A stretch of 64,000 nucleotides of DNA from Rhododendron vialii (Eukaryota > Streptophyta > Magnoliopsida > Ericales > Ericaceae). The position numbers were made by a program, and so were the translations under genes. Positions 43,027 through 53,777 of this stretch are shown piece after piece (within the stretch, counting starts at the first letter, position 1; each line of letters begins with the position of its first letter). The notes under the pieces were generated by a model. That model made no database searches. It was given only the letters and a program-made list of their open reading frames with translations, and was not told the DNA's origin. The DNA is taken from contig NC_080559.1 of NCBI RefSeq assembly GCF_030253575.1, positions 32,359,501 through 32,423,500 on the forward strand. Direction: 5' to 3'.

Positions 43027-43203
43027 TAGGGCTGTAAATGAACCGAGCTGCTCACAAGCTCGGCTCAACTCATTTAGTAAATGAGACAAACGCTCGGCTC
43101 ATTAAGGGAGACTCGACTTGATTGAAGAGGCTCGTTTAGTAAATGATTAAGCTCGGCTCGAAAAACTTAAGCTCGACAAAGCTTGACTCGGCTTGTTTAC
43201 GGA
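43027..43203. mobile_element. hAT-type MITE, GAGC-rich family (second copy)
   Basis: It begins AGGGCTGTAAATGAACCGAG and ends CTCGGCTTGTTTACGG, inverted termini shared with the unit at 18967-19162. Interior words CTCGGCTC and TTTAGTAAATGA are repeated. Confidence 0.6.
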
Positions 43204-43242
43204 CCCTTTAATGTTTGGCACATGAGTTATGTGGCATGTCGT

Positions 43243-43481
43243 TACTTGTTACCGTCACAAATTGCTTGACCTTTTTGGGGTAACCGTGCATTTTGCCCGA
43301 AAAATAATGTACTAGTAGGAATTTTTTTTCAATTGTTTTTACATCAATTTAAAGATTTCATTGAGAATAAAAAATTGGTGTAAAAATTTTTCAAAAAGAA
43401 ATCTCATGAATATACTATATCTTTTGAGTGCAAAATGCACAATTATCCAAAAAGGACAAACAATTTGGGACGGAGGAAGTA
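43243..43481. mobile_element. Stowaway-like MITE, about 239 bp, eroded left end
   Basis: The right end GGGACGGAGGAAGTA matches the Stowaway terminus. The left arm TACTTGTTACCGTCACAAAT and CTTTTTGGGGTAACCGTGCA is its diverged inverted partner. TA borders both proposed ends. Confidence 0.55.
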
Positions 43482-43674
43482 TTTGAATCGTAAAGGAAAA
43501 ATATGAAGTGTGTTTGGAGTATGAAATAAACAACCAGTTATCGATGTAAAACCAGTAGAGGGAGGAAGCCAAACATTGCGGCCACACCTCCAAATATTGC
43601 GGCCACGTACTCAAATATTGCAGCTAAGCTCTATAACATTGTGACCGCAAACTCGACGAAAAATCAGCGATCAA

Positions 43675-44030
43675 CCGGCGATTCTTCGTCGCTCTCTCTC
43701 TCTCTCACCGACTCATCCATTCCCTCTGTGGATTCTTCCTTATCTTCCTCCACATTCTCACCATCGCCGGTGCTGTCTATGGCATTGCCAACAAGTGGTA
43801 CAGAACCCACATGGTTGCCAATTGCCATGCACAGTCTTAACGTCAATATTCCAAGGGTCTGTTTCAGTCCCCATCTTCACCGGGACCGGGGATTTTCTCG
43901 GCAACTTGAAGTCCTACGTTAGGGAAGAAGATGAAACAGTGGTACTGACCGTTGTTGAGAGTATATCAGCTTCATTGGTTGAGACCGAAGAGAATGGATT
44001 CGATTTTACTAACCAGGTGAAACTATAAGC
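43675..44030 (+). pseudogene. Frameshifted gene-like fragment, family not named
   Basis: A frame at 43740-43820 reads LHILTIAGAVYGIANKWYRT then HMVANC. From about 43826 the natural continuation TVLTSIFQGSVSVPIFTGTG, then DFLGNLKSYVREEDE, is in a different frame, so the two halves are separated by a shift near 43820-43827. Both halves look like real protein with hydrophobic segments, and together they resemble a small plant membrane protein. I do not recognise the family with confidence. After REEDE the sequence loses protein character. No ATG, splice sites or promoter are evident. A processed or degraded fragment is the simplest reading, but chance frames remain possible. Confidence 0.35.
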
Positions 44031-44744
44031 ATACAAGTGACAAGTACTAGCTGAATTGTGTGAAGAAGCTTAATTAGCTACTTCACATCAAAATTGACAA
44101 GGTGCTGGATTTCTGATGCCTGGTGGATCTTTCGCGGAAGGCTTCCCCGGCCCATTGGAGGCGTCCGGGCATGATGTATTTCACGGTCCGAAGCATCGCG
44201 TTGATTCCATGGAAGCCTGTCTTTCTTTTAAGCAGATTTTGTTTAGTTACATAGGCCTCTTCGTTACTGTAGGGAATGATGGTCGAATGTCCATTTGTTC
44301 AATCTGTTAACTGTTCATAATCATCGATCATACTAACTTAATGAGCTCTTCTGAAGTATTGCTGTCAATTAACTTGTCCTCACTCCAACTCAGTGAAATC
44401 TTTACCTAATGCGTGTATCAGGGATGTGCAAAACTTGGACCGGAGAGAATCCGAACAAAAAAACAGTATATGATCATTGAACGGACACTGTTATTGCTTT
44501 TACAAAGAGAGTACATCGATTCTCCTGGGAGTTGAATGAATTGACCTAAAACTTCTTCGGACTAAACCTTTGACTGTAGTTGTATTTAATCCCTTTCTAC
44601 CTTCATGTACCTAATGGCAAATAATTGAAACCTTATTGCAGGCCTTTGTGTTCTCTAGTTGGCCAAATGGTATGCATTATGTCTCTACAAATTGAACCGA
44701 AAGCAAAAAAACTCTTTTCGGGCTTTTGTGTGGTTAACATGATT

Positions 44745-47700
44745 TCAGCTGCAGACCGCCTCAGCTGAAAATTTCTTCATGCTGCCTGGACACGGATCTC
44801 CTCCAAAAACATCAGGAACTACACTAACTGAACAAGATTGATTCCCGATACAATTCTGCACAAAACCCATGCGATAATGACATCAACGAAATAGTAGTCT
44901 GTAACTAAGATACCAAAGGATGAGAATAGGCGAAATGATTAAGTGATGATCGAGCCTGCGACTCAAACAATGCTTTTAAATCCTAAGTCCTCTCTCAGCA
45001 AGCAGAAGTTCAGTAGAGACTAAGCTAAGTGGCATCTCTTGGATGCAGAGTGGACAGCTTAATTAGCTCTGAAGCAATTTGAAAGTTGATTTTCAGAAAG
45101 CAAAGCTAAAAGCATCCCTCCCCCAGCTGATAACCATCCCTTTTCAATGAAATAAGCTATTTCGACTTATTACAATTTTTGTCGTGCAAAAGTGAAAGGA
45201 TCCAATTATACAATAGCTTAGTTTTTGGAGCATACCCTTTTGAGCGCATCATACGACCTGTGAGCATGACAACTTCCCTCCCGAAAGCTGCCACACGTTC
45301 CTTGTGGCAATCCATAGCTTGCAAACTTGATATCAGAGATTCTCTGCTCCTGTGGACACCACAAATGGGCTTTTGATTGTAGGTTATCATGTCTCCCGGA
45401 GGCTACCATACGCCAATTTTTGAGACTTGGCTGCCCTTCATAGATATCAGCACAAACCCTTTCAGTCCTCCTTCTAACCAAAGAAATCGCAGTAGGGTCA
45501 CCGCCCCATTCTTCAAACACAACCAACAGATTCCCGTTCGGTTTTAGCCACGATCGTGGAATGTGGTACCTGAAATTAACACCCTTTTTTCAGGCTTACC
45601 AGAATAAGCAGAAAACCTGGAAATTAGGAAACAAAAACATTGTGGTGGTTTTCAATGGAAAGAAAAGCAAAATTTGTTGGTTGCCTACGCTAAACTATCC
45701 TTACCATCTCTGAGAGGGTTCTCCACAATTAGTTTGGCATTTGTTCTCATTGAAAGTCCCGGCATAGCTACAGCCGTTGCAGTGACCCTTTGCTATATAT
45801 CCAGGCCAATGGCGCCCGATGCTTTCACCATTTATCCATATTAGGCCTTTCCCCATCCCATTCATATCCAAAGCTAGTGGATCATTTCCTTCTGGTGCAT
45901 TGAATGTTGTCTGGAAATTCAATGAGATGAACTAAAAAGTGTTTCATAAACATATCTACACAACTTATAGAATAGCAATGGAAAGGTATTAGTTGTTGGG
46001 ATATTGGGAAGATTTGATCACCTTGTACCATGTCATGGGCTGCTTTTGAGCCAATGATGGTCCTTCAACCCACTCTACAGAGGAACTTCCACTGATTGTA
46101 TGAAGACTTAAAGCTTCACCTTCAAGACCAATCTGCATTGGAACATAAAGAAGCCGATTAATTGTATACCCTTCTATTATAGCTATTAGCAGTATATACT
46201 GTTAGTCTGCTTTGTTTGGTTGCGGTTTCAGAATCAGTTTCCAGAACCATAAAAATCGTTTGGTTGCTGACTTAGAAACCCGTTCATAAGGATCTTCTTG
46301 CATAAGGACCCATACTTAATGAAAACACAAATAGATGGTTTCAAAGTCCGAAAAAAAAATTGATAGGAAGAAGACAACATGAAAATGACGAGTTTTGTGT
46401 TCTCCGGATTGAGAGCATGCTGGATTAGTTTGGCGATTTTTTCTTTCAAGTTATGTTACTGCCTCGGAAAAAATGGATCACAAGCTATTGTGAGAACAAA
46501 CCTTGTAAGACCACTTTTGATTTGTTAAGTCTCTAGTCCCCTCATTAAGACCCTTCAATGTGACAGGGCCAAGAACCCCAGCATTCCATGTCTCAAAATG
46601 CAGGCCAACATTCTGAAATTGATCCACAAAATTATATTAAAAAAACCCTGCTCTAGCATCATTAAATCCTAAAAATGTAGCTTTAAATAGAAGGACAAAG
46701 AACTAACCGGAAGACCCACAGCAATGCTTAGTAAAGATATCTTGTTAATGCCTGCTCTCAGCTTCACATTGTCACTAAATGTCAGCTTTGGATTCTCTAA
46801 TCCCCCATAAACAGTTCCTGTGATGGAAATAAGATAATTAAAATGTGCTACACGTTAAGGGTGGTGTTGGGAAAGAGAGAGAGAGGAAGTGAATGTAAGT
46901 TAGAGACAAGTTTTATGGAAGCTACATATATTCCTCTATTTGGGTAGGCAAAGAAAAAAGAAAAGAACTTTAGAAAGAACATATTGTTTGTTTTAAACAC
47001 AAGCGTAAAGAAGTGGCAAGGACACACAAGGTTACTGGCCTGAAAGAGAAAAGAGAGGGAAGGGAGTGAAAGGAAAGGAGCGAAAGGAAAGAGGGGAGGA
47101 AAATAACTTTGTGCTCAGTTTTCGATGGACTATATTTTATCTTCTCTCACAAGTCCCAATGGAGGCAAATTCTTTACGAGTCCAAATACCTGATAGTTTC
47201 CCATTGATGAAAACCTGCAAAGCATGGCCTGCTGACATGACCGTAAGAACCGGATACTGTCCGTTACTTAGAAATCCTTCATCCGGTTGTATATTCACAC
47301 TGCAATGCCCAAAAACAGAAACAAAAAATAAAATCTGTTTAAATTGTCCAGTATACCAACCTATATGGTCAAATTGTAATGGAAGTATTTTTGACACTTA
47401 CTTGGTGAGGTACCACAGATAGTCCGAGGCATCTCTTGTCACGTTGATTTGCTCCCATAGTCCATCAGTTGTCAGTGTGTCTGAATCGTCCGCCGATACA
47501 GTTTCTTCACTGTATGATTGCCAATCAAACGCTCCGGTTCGTAGAGGTTCCATTATCATCTTTGAACTTTGGGAGTTAATCTGTAAACAACGTTGATCTA
47601 ACATGAAATCCGTTTCTTGAAAAAGAGATATGAGTGTTTGGTATTGTCTTTTTGTTAACTATGTTCTTCTTTTTCCCATTTGACTCTTTTCCAATTCAAA

Positions 47701-49259
47701 ACCAATCAAAAAGACATACCCTATGTTTTTTCTTATCATTTTTATTTAGTGCAAAACCTGTTTCTGGAAGCCTGAAAACATTTTTTAGGTGATTTATGCA
47801 ATGTGGGTTGTTTTCATATAGCTTTCACAATCAGTTTTGTCAAACAAGCAGGTTTTTGTGTTTTGTGGAAAGTGGGAAGAGCCTATTCCCTTACCCTTGC
47901 TGTGTTAAAAACTTCAGTTTTGCAGTCAGGAAGAATGCTGACGGACCAAGGCGGCAGATCATATTGCTTATTTTGAAATGTCACAGTTGCAGAAGATTCT
48001 GTGTCATAGTTTGCAAGAAATGCAGCACAAGCTGATTTGGATTTGAATACATGAACCTGGAAAATGAAAAACCAAACGAAAAGAAGAATAAAAAAAGAGC
48101 TCGTTTCAATCGGTTGTCAAAAAGAATCACATTAAGAACGCAGCAGTAGATATGCTTAACAGGAAAGTGTCAATATTCACTTGGGAGGCTAAAACAACGG
48201 AAAAACAGCCGAGGAAAAGTTAGAGTTGTGATCTAACCTCGAGATTATTGCCAGGCCAGGATACTGTAGGATATGTGGAAACTAAAGCAGGTTCACATAG
48301 CTTTATGGCTTTATGCAAATCTCTCAGATGTCCCCATTTTGGTTCCCTCAGTAATCCTTGCAGATAATGCATTACCGTCGTAAAAATGAAGTAAAGATCA
48401 AAATTCGCGGCAGAAGAGTCCAAAAATAGATACTTAAGGCAGAATCTCACGCGTATTCTGGATAGAGATCTCTATTTCAAATAATAAGGTTTTGTGGTCG
48501 AAATCCAAAAATCCTTGGTCTCCAAGAGTCACTTCGTTTCAAAACTTGCACACCATATTTGAATATGAGACGAGAGAGTATGCATACCATATTCGTCAAT
48601 GGGAGCGTCATAGTCGTAGCTAGTGGCAACGAAGCGACCAGCAGCTGTTCGGCCAAAATTTGTTCCTCCGTGATACTGGTGCAGAAAATTTGAATTGTGA
48701 AAGATAAAATGTATAAATCAAACCGTGTGCACACCATCATAATTGAGCTGACTCTTTTTCTTCTTTTCAAGAACGCAATTTGGAAATAGGCCTCACCATA
48801 TAGTAATTGACAAAAGATCCGTTATTCTGTATAAACCTCGCGACAGAAAATGCCAAGTCCTCAACAGGTCTATTAGGAGCTGGACCTCCAAACCTTGTAT
48901 ACCTGAGTAATGAAACGGATCGAATTAGGAGACGCAGACAAAAGTGAGAAACAATATATGATTTCAAAAACTAGCAAGGGTCCGCTTGTTTGACTGGGTA
49001 TAAGGGTCCGAAATCCGAATGACTATTCATCCAGGGAACCGGATATGCAGCATTACGTTAAAGTTCTTATGAGTCAGATAAAATGTAGTACTTGGGCATT
49101 AAACGGTCAATAATATAGAAAGAAAGGGAAAAAAGGTGTGACTTACCAACCAGTCCAGGCCTCGGTCCACATTTTAGGGTTATAGTCCTTGTGCGGTTTG
49201 AAGCCTTCACAGTAAAAACCATTGCAAGTGTCTATCTGCAAGATGATCAATAATTCATT

Positions 49260-49299
<40 letters not shown>

Positions 49300-51724
49300 A
49301 TCAAGACAGTCGGTCGTTTTCAGACATATGAAGCGACGGGAAAGTCTAGTAACACAACGCATTACACAGCCATTTATACAATCAAACATGGGTTGTGAGT
49401 GTACAAGAGTTTGTGAGCGGGGACGGACCCAAGCGATTTCTCAAAAGTTAAAATTATATCCAATGAATTTATGGTAATGTTTGATTTACGTTAAGATGAT
49501 ATCAAACATTACCATTCTGTAAGATAAAATTTCACACCAACTTTTTTATACAAACACATCCCTTCTCTAAATTTTGTAAGATAAAATTTCACATATAGTC
49601 ACCAATTTGTTATTATACCGATATAAATTATATTAATTAAGAAATTATGTAGTATGTTGTTGTGTTGGTTGACTTTCCCACAAGGAAACAAGAAAGGTAG
49701 TTATCTTCTTCTTTTTTTGTATAACTTTCCAAATTCTAGACCCACAAATAATGACAGGAAAGCAAGAATGAACAGATAAATGGGGACCATAAATAATCTA
49801 AACTTGAACCTGAACAGATGGGATGGAAAACCATTCCGCTAGAGTCTTGACTTTGGAGGCCACCCGAATGGAAAAATGAAAATAGGAAATAAAAACACAA
49901 CAACGGCAAAAATACTCACGATTGGATCAGGAGCATCTTCTTGTTTGCACATAATCCACGGGACACCAGTGCCGAGGCCTACAGCCATTTCGGCTGCCCA
50001 TTTCGTGTATGCCCTACCGGGAGCATGAATTTCCCACTCGATCGGTCCATATTCGTTCTCTATCTGTCCTTCGAAAATAACAAAAATGTGTTAAGTAAAT
50101 TTATCTGGGTAAACTTCATTTCTAGTAGCACAATTAGTAAAAATGAGATGAGGTAATCTTCAGACCTGAGACATGATAATTGGACCACCTTGAGGTTCAA
50201 ACAAATTTTCTGACTTCATCAAGTCAACGATCTTCGCCGTGAATTTTTTCATTGCCGCCTTTAAGATAGTCCATTTGGAAATTAAACGTGATTAATTAGT
50301 AAATGGATTGACAAAATGCGAAAAAAGAAAATAAATGCAAAAAAAGAAATTCAAATATGTCGTTTTACTTCACAAAACCCAAGATCCAAACATGTCGTAT
50401 AGAGAAAAACACAGAGATAATTTAAAATATAATGTGACATTTCAGGAGAGACTAGTGAGAGCAAACCTTAAAAGGCTCATTGTCTGTTCTAAAAGCAATT
50501 CCTGGAACATATTTCAGCCAAACAGGGAATCCCCTGCATCCAAACAGAGAGCAAAAACAGAGATTTTTAGTGCCTGTTTGATTGCTGTTTTAGAATGAGC
50601 TTTCTTTGACATTTTCTACTCCAGCAATGCAATAACCATATTTGAAAAACCGATCAATATGATTTTTGAAATGGCTTGATGCTTTTGAGTTTTGACGGGG
50701 TCTAAACGGTGAGCAGACCCACATACGGGGCGGACTGGACCGTCCAGTCCCTTCGAACTCCTCTTATGGAAAAGCACCGTAAACATGACATCAAATTCTC
50801 TAAACCATTCGACACAAACAAGGGACCCCCGGAGGACAGAATAGAACTACTTAGTATACATATTGACTTGTAAGCAGTACCCGAAATTCCATTCAGCACA
50901 AACGTAGGGGCCAATTCTGAGATGAACATAGAGACCTGCTTGTTGCACCAGTTTTATGAATCGCACGAGATCATACCTCCCCTCAAAATAATACTGCAAA
51001 AAAAGAAAAGAAAAAAAACAAAAAAACAAATGATAAAAATCTCAGCTTTACAGTTCTAATTTGGACATAAAAAAAAACAAAAAAACAAAGGAATTTTTTC
51101 TCATTTACCTGTCCAGGAGAAGGTTCGTGCCCATTCCAAAATACATAAGTCTGTATCACATCCAATCCCCCATCTTTTGCCTTTTGGATAAGATCAGGCC
51201 ACATCTACACAAAACCACATTCCAAGAAAAATTCCACACCAACATAGAATCCAATGCATTGAGTATTACTCCACTAAACATAAATGACAAAAAATGTGGT
51301 TACCCATTAAGCTCAAGGGCCAAAAAAGTCATACAGGGGCGAGTTCAAATCTTTTGTAGTACCAAAAAAGTGTCTGTACCTCTGTTCCGGTATCAATTTC
51401 AACCGGGGAGAAACTATTGTGCAATCCTACAGTCGACATTGCACAAGAACAGAAGTACGGTACACGTGACCTAATACTGGGCATACATGGATAAGATAGC
51501 CACATATACGCATGGGTGTGTGAAATGCAAGGGGAAATTTGTACCTCGGGGGTGCTTCTTGGGTAATGAATGGAGCCGGAAATGAGAATTTTCCTTTGGC
51601 CGTCAATGATGAAGGCCTTGTCGTCGTAAGTAACAGAGGCTGTGACGGAAGAAGAAGAAAAAACACACAAATACAAGGCTATGGTACTCAGTAAACTGTT
51701 GATTCTCAACATGTTGCTGCACAT
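44745..51724 (-). CDS. Beta-galactosidase, glycoside hydrolase family 35, BGAL1-like with lectin domain
   Basis: This is a predicted secreted cell-wall exo-galactosidase of 842 residues. The 19 minus-strand exons are 51545-51724, 51109-51204, 50881-50993, 50467-50533, 50166-50258, 49920-50063, 49147-49235, 48797-48902, 48588-48675, 48238-48356, 47895-48056, 47402-47580, 47190-47299, 46708-46817, 46502-46612, 46022-46132, 45705-45910, 45236-45569 and 44745-44855. All junctions are GT-AG and in phase. A signal peptide covers about residues 1-30. The GH35 signature [14 protein letters not shown] holds the acid/base Glu 187, and WTEAWTGW holds the nucleophile Glu 256. The C-terminal SUEL-type galactose-binding lectin domain runs from about 755 to 842 and is completed only by exon 19 ([24 protein letters not shown]). 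If the last intron is retained, translation stops after VCSKN and the lectin domain is truncated. Which BGAL paralogue this is cannot be settled here. Confidence 0.94.
49260..49294. repeat. (AG)n microsatellite in beta-galactosidase intron 6
   Basis: About 17 AG units lie 25 bases from the 3' splice site of intron 6 on the minus strand. In transcript sense this is a CT run that extends the pyrimidine tract. Confidence 0.85.
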
Positions 51725-52114
51725 TGCACCCGTGACCCCTCTCTCTCTCTCTCTCCTCTCCTCTTTCTCTTGTCTTTGTTCTTCACTTTATTCTCTGCTT
51801 TTCTCTATCAAAAAATGAGGAGCAGCAGAGAGAAAGAGTTGTGTTTTATGAAATACTACAATATATTGTGTATGTTTAGAGAGAGAGAGAGAGAGAGAGA
51901 GGGGAGTTGCAGAGTAAAGTTGGTTTATGAATGCAGGGGAGGGGAAATGGGAAGCTCAACTGCCTTTAAAGATTTAAGGAAGCGGCCCCCACGTAGCCTA
52001 TTAAAAGGGTACGGTTCGTCCAATTTAGAATCTTTTTTTTTTTTTTGTCAAGCGGAAAATCATTTAGAATCTTTTATGCCTTGGCTGTAAAGTGGGATGA
52101 AGCTCATTTGTCAC

Positions 52115-52309
52115 GAGAAGTTTTTCGATGCCGGGCGGGCACCACGTGATGTCCGAACAATGCATTTCAGTTGTCCATTTCGATTTTGGACGGTTTGCAT
52201 TTGGAAAGAAAAAAAAAGGAGAAAGAGGAGAGTGAGTGGTCGGACAGCTCAAATGCGCTGCTTGGGTATTATGTGGTAGCCATCCGACACCCAAAAATTT
52301 CTCTTCTCC
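52115..52309. mobile_element. Mutator-like MITE, 195 bp (family D copy 1)
   Basis: The left terminus GAGAAGTTTTTCGATGCCGG pairs with a right end whose reverse complement reads GGAGAAGAGAAATTTTTGGG then TGTCGG. The exact 9-base repeat ATTTGTCAC flanks it at 52106-52114 and 52310-52318. It lies about 390 bases upstream of the beta-galactosidase start, in its promoter side. Confidence 0.8.
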
Positions 52310-52433
52310 ATTTGTCACACCTATTTAAGAAAACTCAGCAAAAATTTGAAAAGATCAAGGTTGCATGTGAATGAGGCATTATGTAAATTTATAATGTCAT
52401 TCTTCAATTTACAAAAAAGATAGTGATTTTTGC

Positions 52434-52631
52434 GAACCGGGGATGGTGCTGCGCGGGCACATCTGAGTTGTCTGTTTGGCATTCCAACGGTCCAAATCCC
52501 ATCTCCATTGTGTAGGATCTGAGCCGTTCATTTACGAGATAAAATCTGGACTATTGGATTGCTGAATGGATGGCTCGGATGGTGCACAGAACGGTGCTTT
52601 TCACCATCCGCCCAGCACCATCTCCTGTTGG
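52434..52631. mobile_element. Mutator-like MITE, 198 bp
   Basis: Left GGGGATGGTGCTGCGCGGGC pairs with right GCCCAGCACCATCTCC. The exact 9-base repeat GATTTTTGC lies at 52425-52433 and 52632-52640. The terminal few bases of the two ends do not match perfectly. Its size and position next to 52115-52309 suggest related families. Confidence 0.65.
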
Positions 52632-52761
52632 GATTTTTGCAATCCCCTTTCTATCGTTGGCATTTTTTTTTTTTTCAAAGAAAGTGAACACCTTATATTA
52701 TGTGAATTTACAATTGTTATTCTTCCTTTGAAAAGTCCTACTATTCGCAAAGAAAATTTTT

Positions 52762-53088
52762 AGGGAATCACGCAAAAAAAGAAGTGTTTGGGCTCATTCC
52801 AGGTCCTACAAAAATTTAGAAAAATATTCATAAATTTTTGAATATTATTTTATGGGGTTCTATAAAAAATCAGCTCCAACGGACATCGGTAAGTATTACT
52901 TTTAGATTCATAGGGTTGAATTGAGTAGTTTCGCCCTACGAATTCAAAAGTAATACTTACAGATGTCTGTTGGAGCTAATTTTTTACAAGGCCCCATAAA
53001 ATAATATTTCAAAAATTTATGGATATCTTTCTAGATTTTTGTAGAACCCGAAATAAACCCAAACACATTTTTTCTTACATGATTTCCT
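52762..53088. mobile_element. Foldback MITE, about 327 bp
   Basis: Arms of about 145 bases: left AGGGAATCACGCAAAAAAAG, GTGTTTGGGC and AATAAT/ATTATTTTATGGGG-type words, right the imperfect complement ending ACATGATTTCCT. The blocks TCAGCTCCAACGGACATC and GATGTCTGTTGGAGCT pair closely. The target duplication is not resolved. Confidence 0.65.
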
Positions 53089-53378
53089 GCAAATCTTTCG
53101 TGCGATTAGAATTTCCGGTTCCACTGTCTAGTGCTTACCGTAACTCCTAATCATTTATCATTATCTTTTTCCTTGTTTCCTTATACCATCACATCACGTG
53201 GTCACTCTAAATTCCAACCTCGTAACAAATATTATCTTTGTGGTCACATAGGCTTAATTCTCATTAATCTCATAAATTGATAGCACAACCAAATGTGATA
53301 GGACAACTTCACCAAATTAAAGGGCAAGGATTTGATTGTCAAAAATTGAATGTCAATGTGCTAGTATGATTTTGGTGG

Positions 53379-53768
53379 AGGGGCTCTGCTGTCCGAGCGG
53401 GGCTCACTCCGGTCTCGCTCCAATGATCGAAAACGTTCATTTTGTAGAGCTCTTCGAGTAAAATAACTTCTCAAAACATTAGTTTGATCGGATATCATTA
53501 ATTGCCTGATTGGAACACATATAACTTGTTGATCAATAATGGGTTATAATGGATTTGATTCAGTGTTGTGGATGCATTCTATTTTAGATAAAAATGTTTC
53601 GATTAGGCACTTGATGATATCCAATTGAGCTGATTTTTTGCAGAATTGTTCTACTCGACGAGCTCTATAAAGTGAATATTTCCGATCATCAGAACGAGAT
53701 CGGAGTGAGCCCCGCTCGACCGGGACAGCAGGTACCTGCTGTCCCTCAATGAGCCCCCTTCCCCCGTT
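53379..53768. mobile_element. Mutator-like MITE, about 390 bp
   Basis: Left AGGGGCTCTGCTGTCCGAGC and GGGGCTCACTCCGGTCTCGC pair with right GATCGGAGTGAGCCCCGCTC and further to GAGCCCCC. The arms extend about 120 bases. The exact 9-base repeat TTTTGGTGG lies at 53370-53378 and 53769-53777. The right terminus carries an extra inserted CAGGTACCTG palindrome and a few unmatched bases, so the exact end is less certain than the arms. Confidence 0.68.
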
Positions 53769-53777
53769 TTTTGGTGG

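Noticed and set aside
45157..45390. Short minus-strand frame [14 protein letters not shown] overlapping exon 18
   Set aside because: It is an alternative frame of the beta-galactosidase lectin exon.
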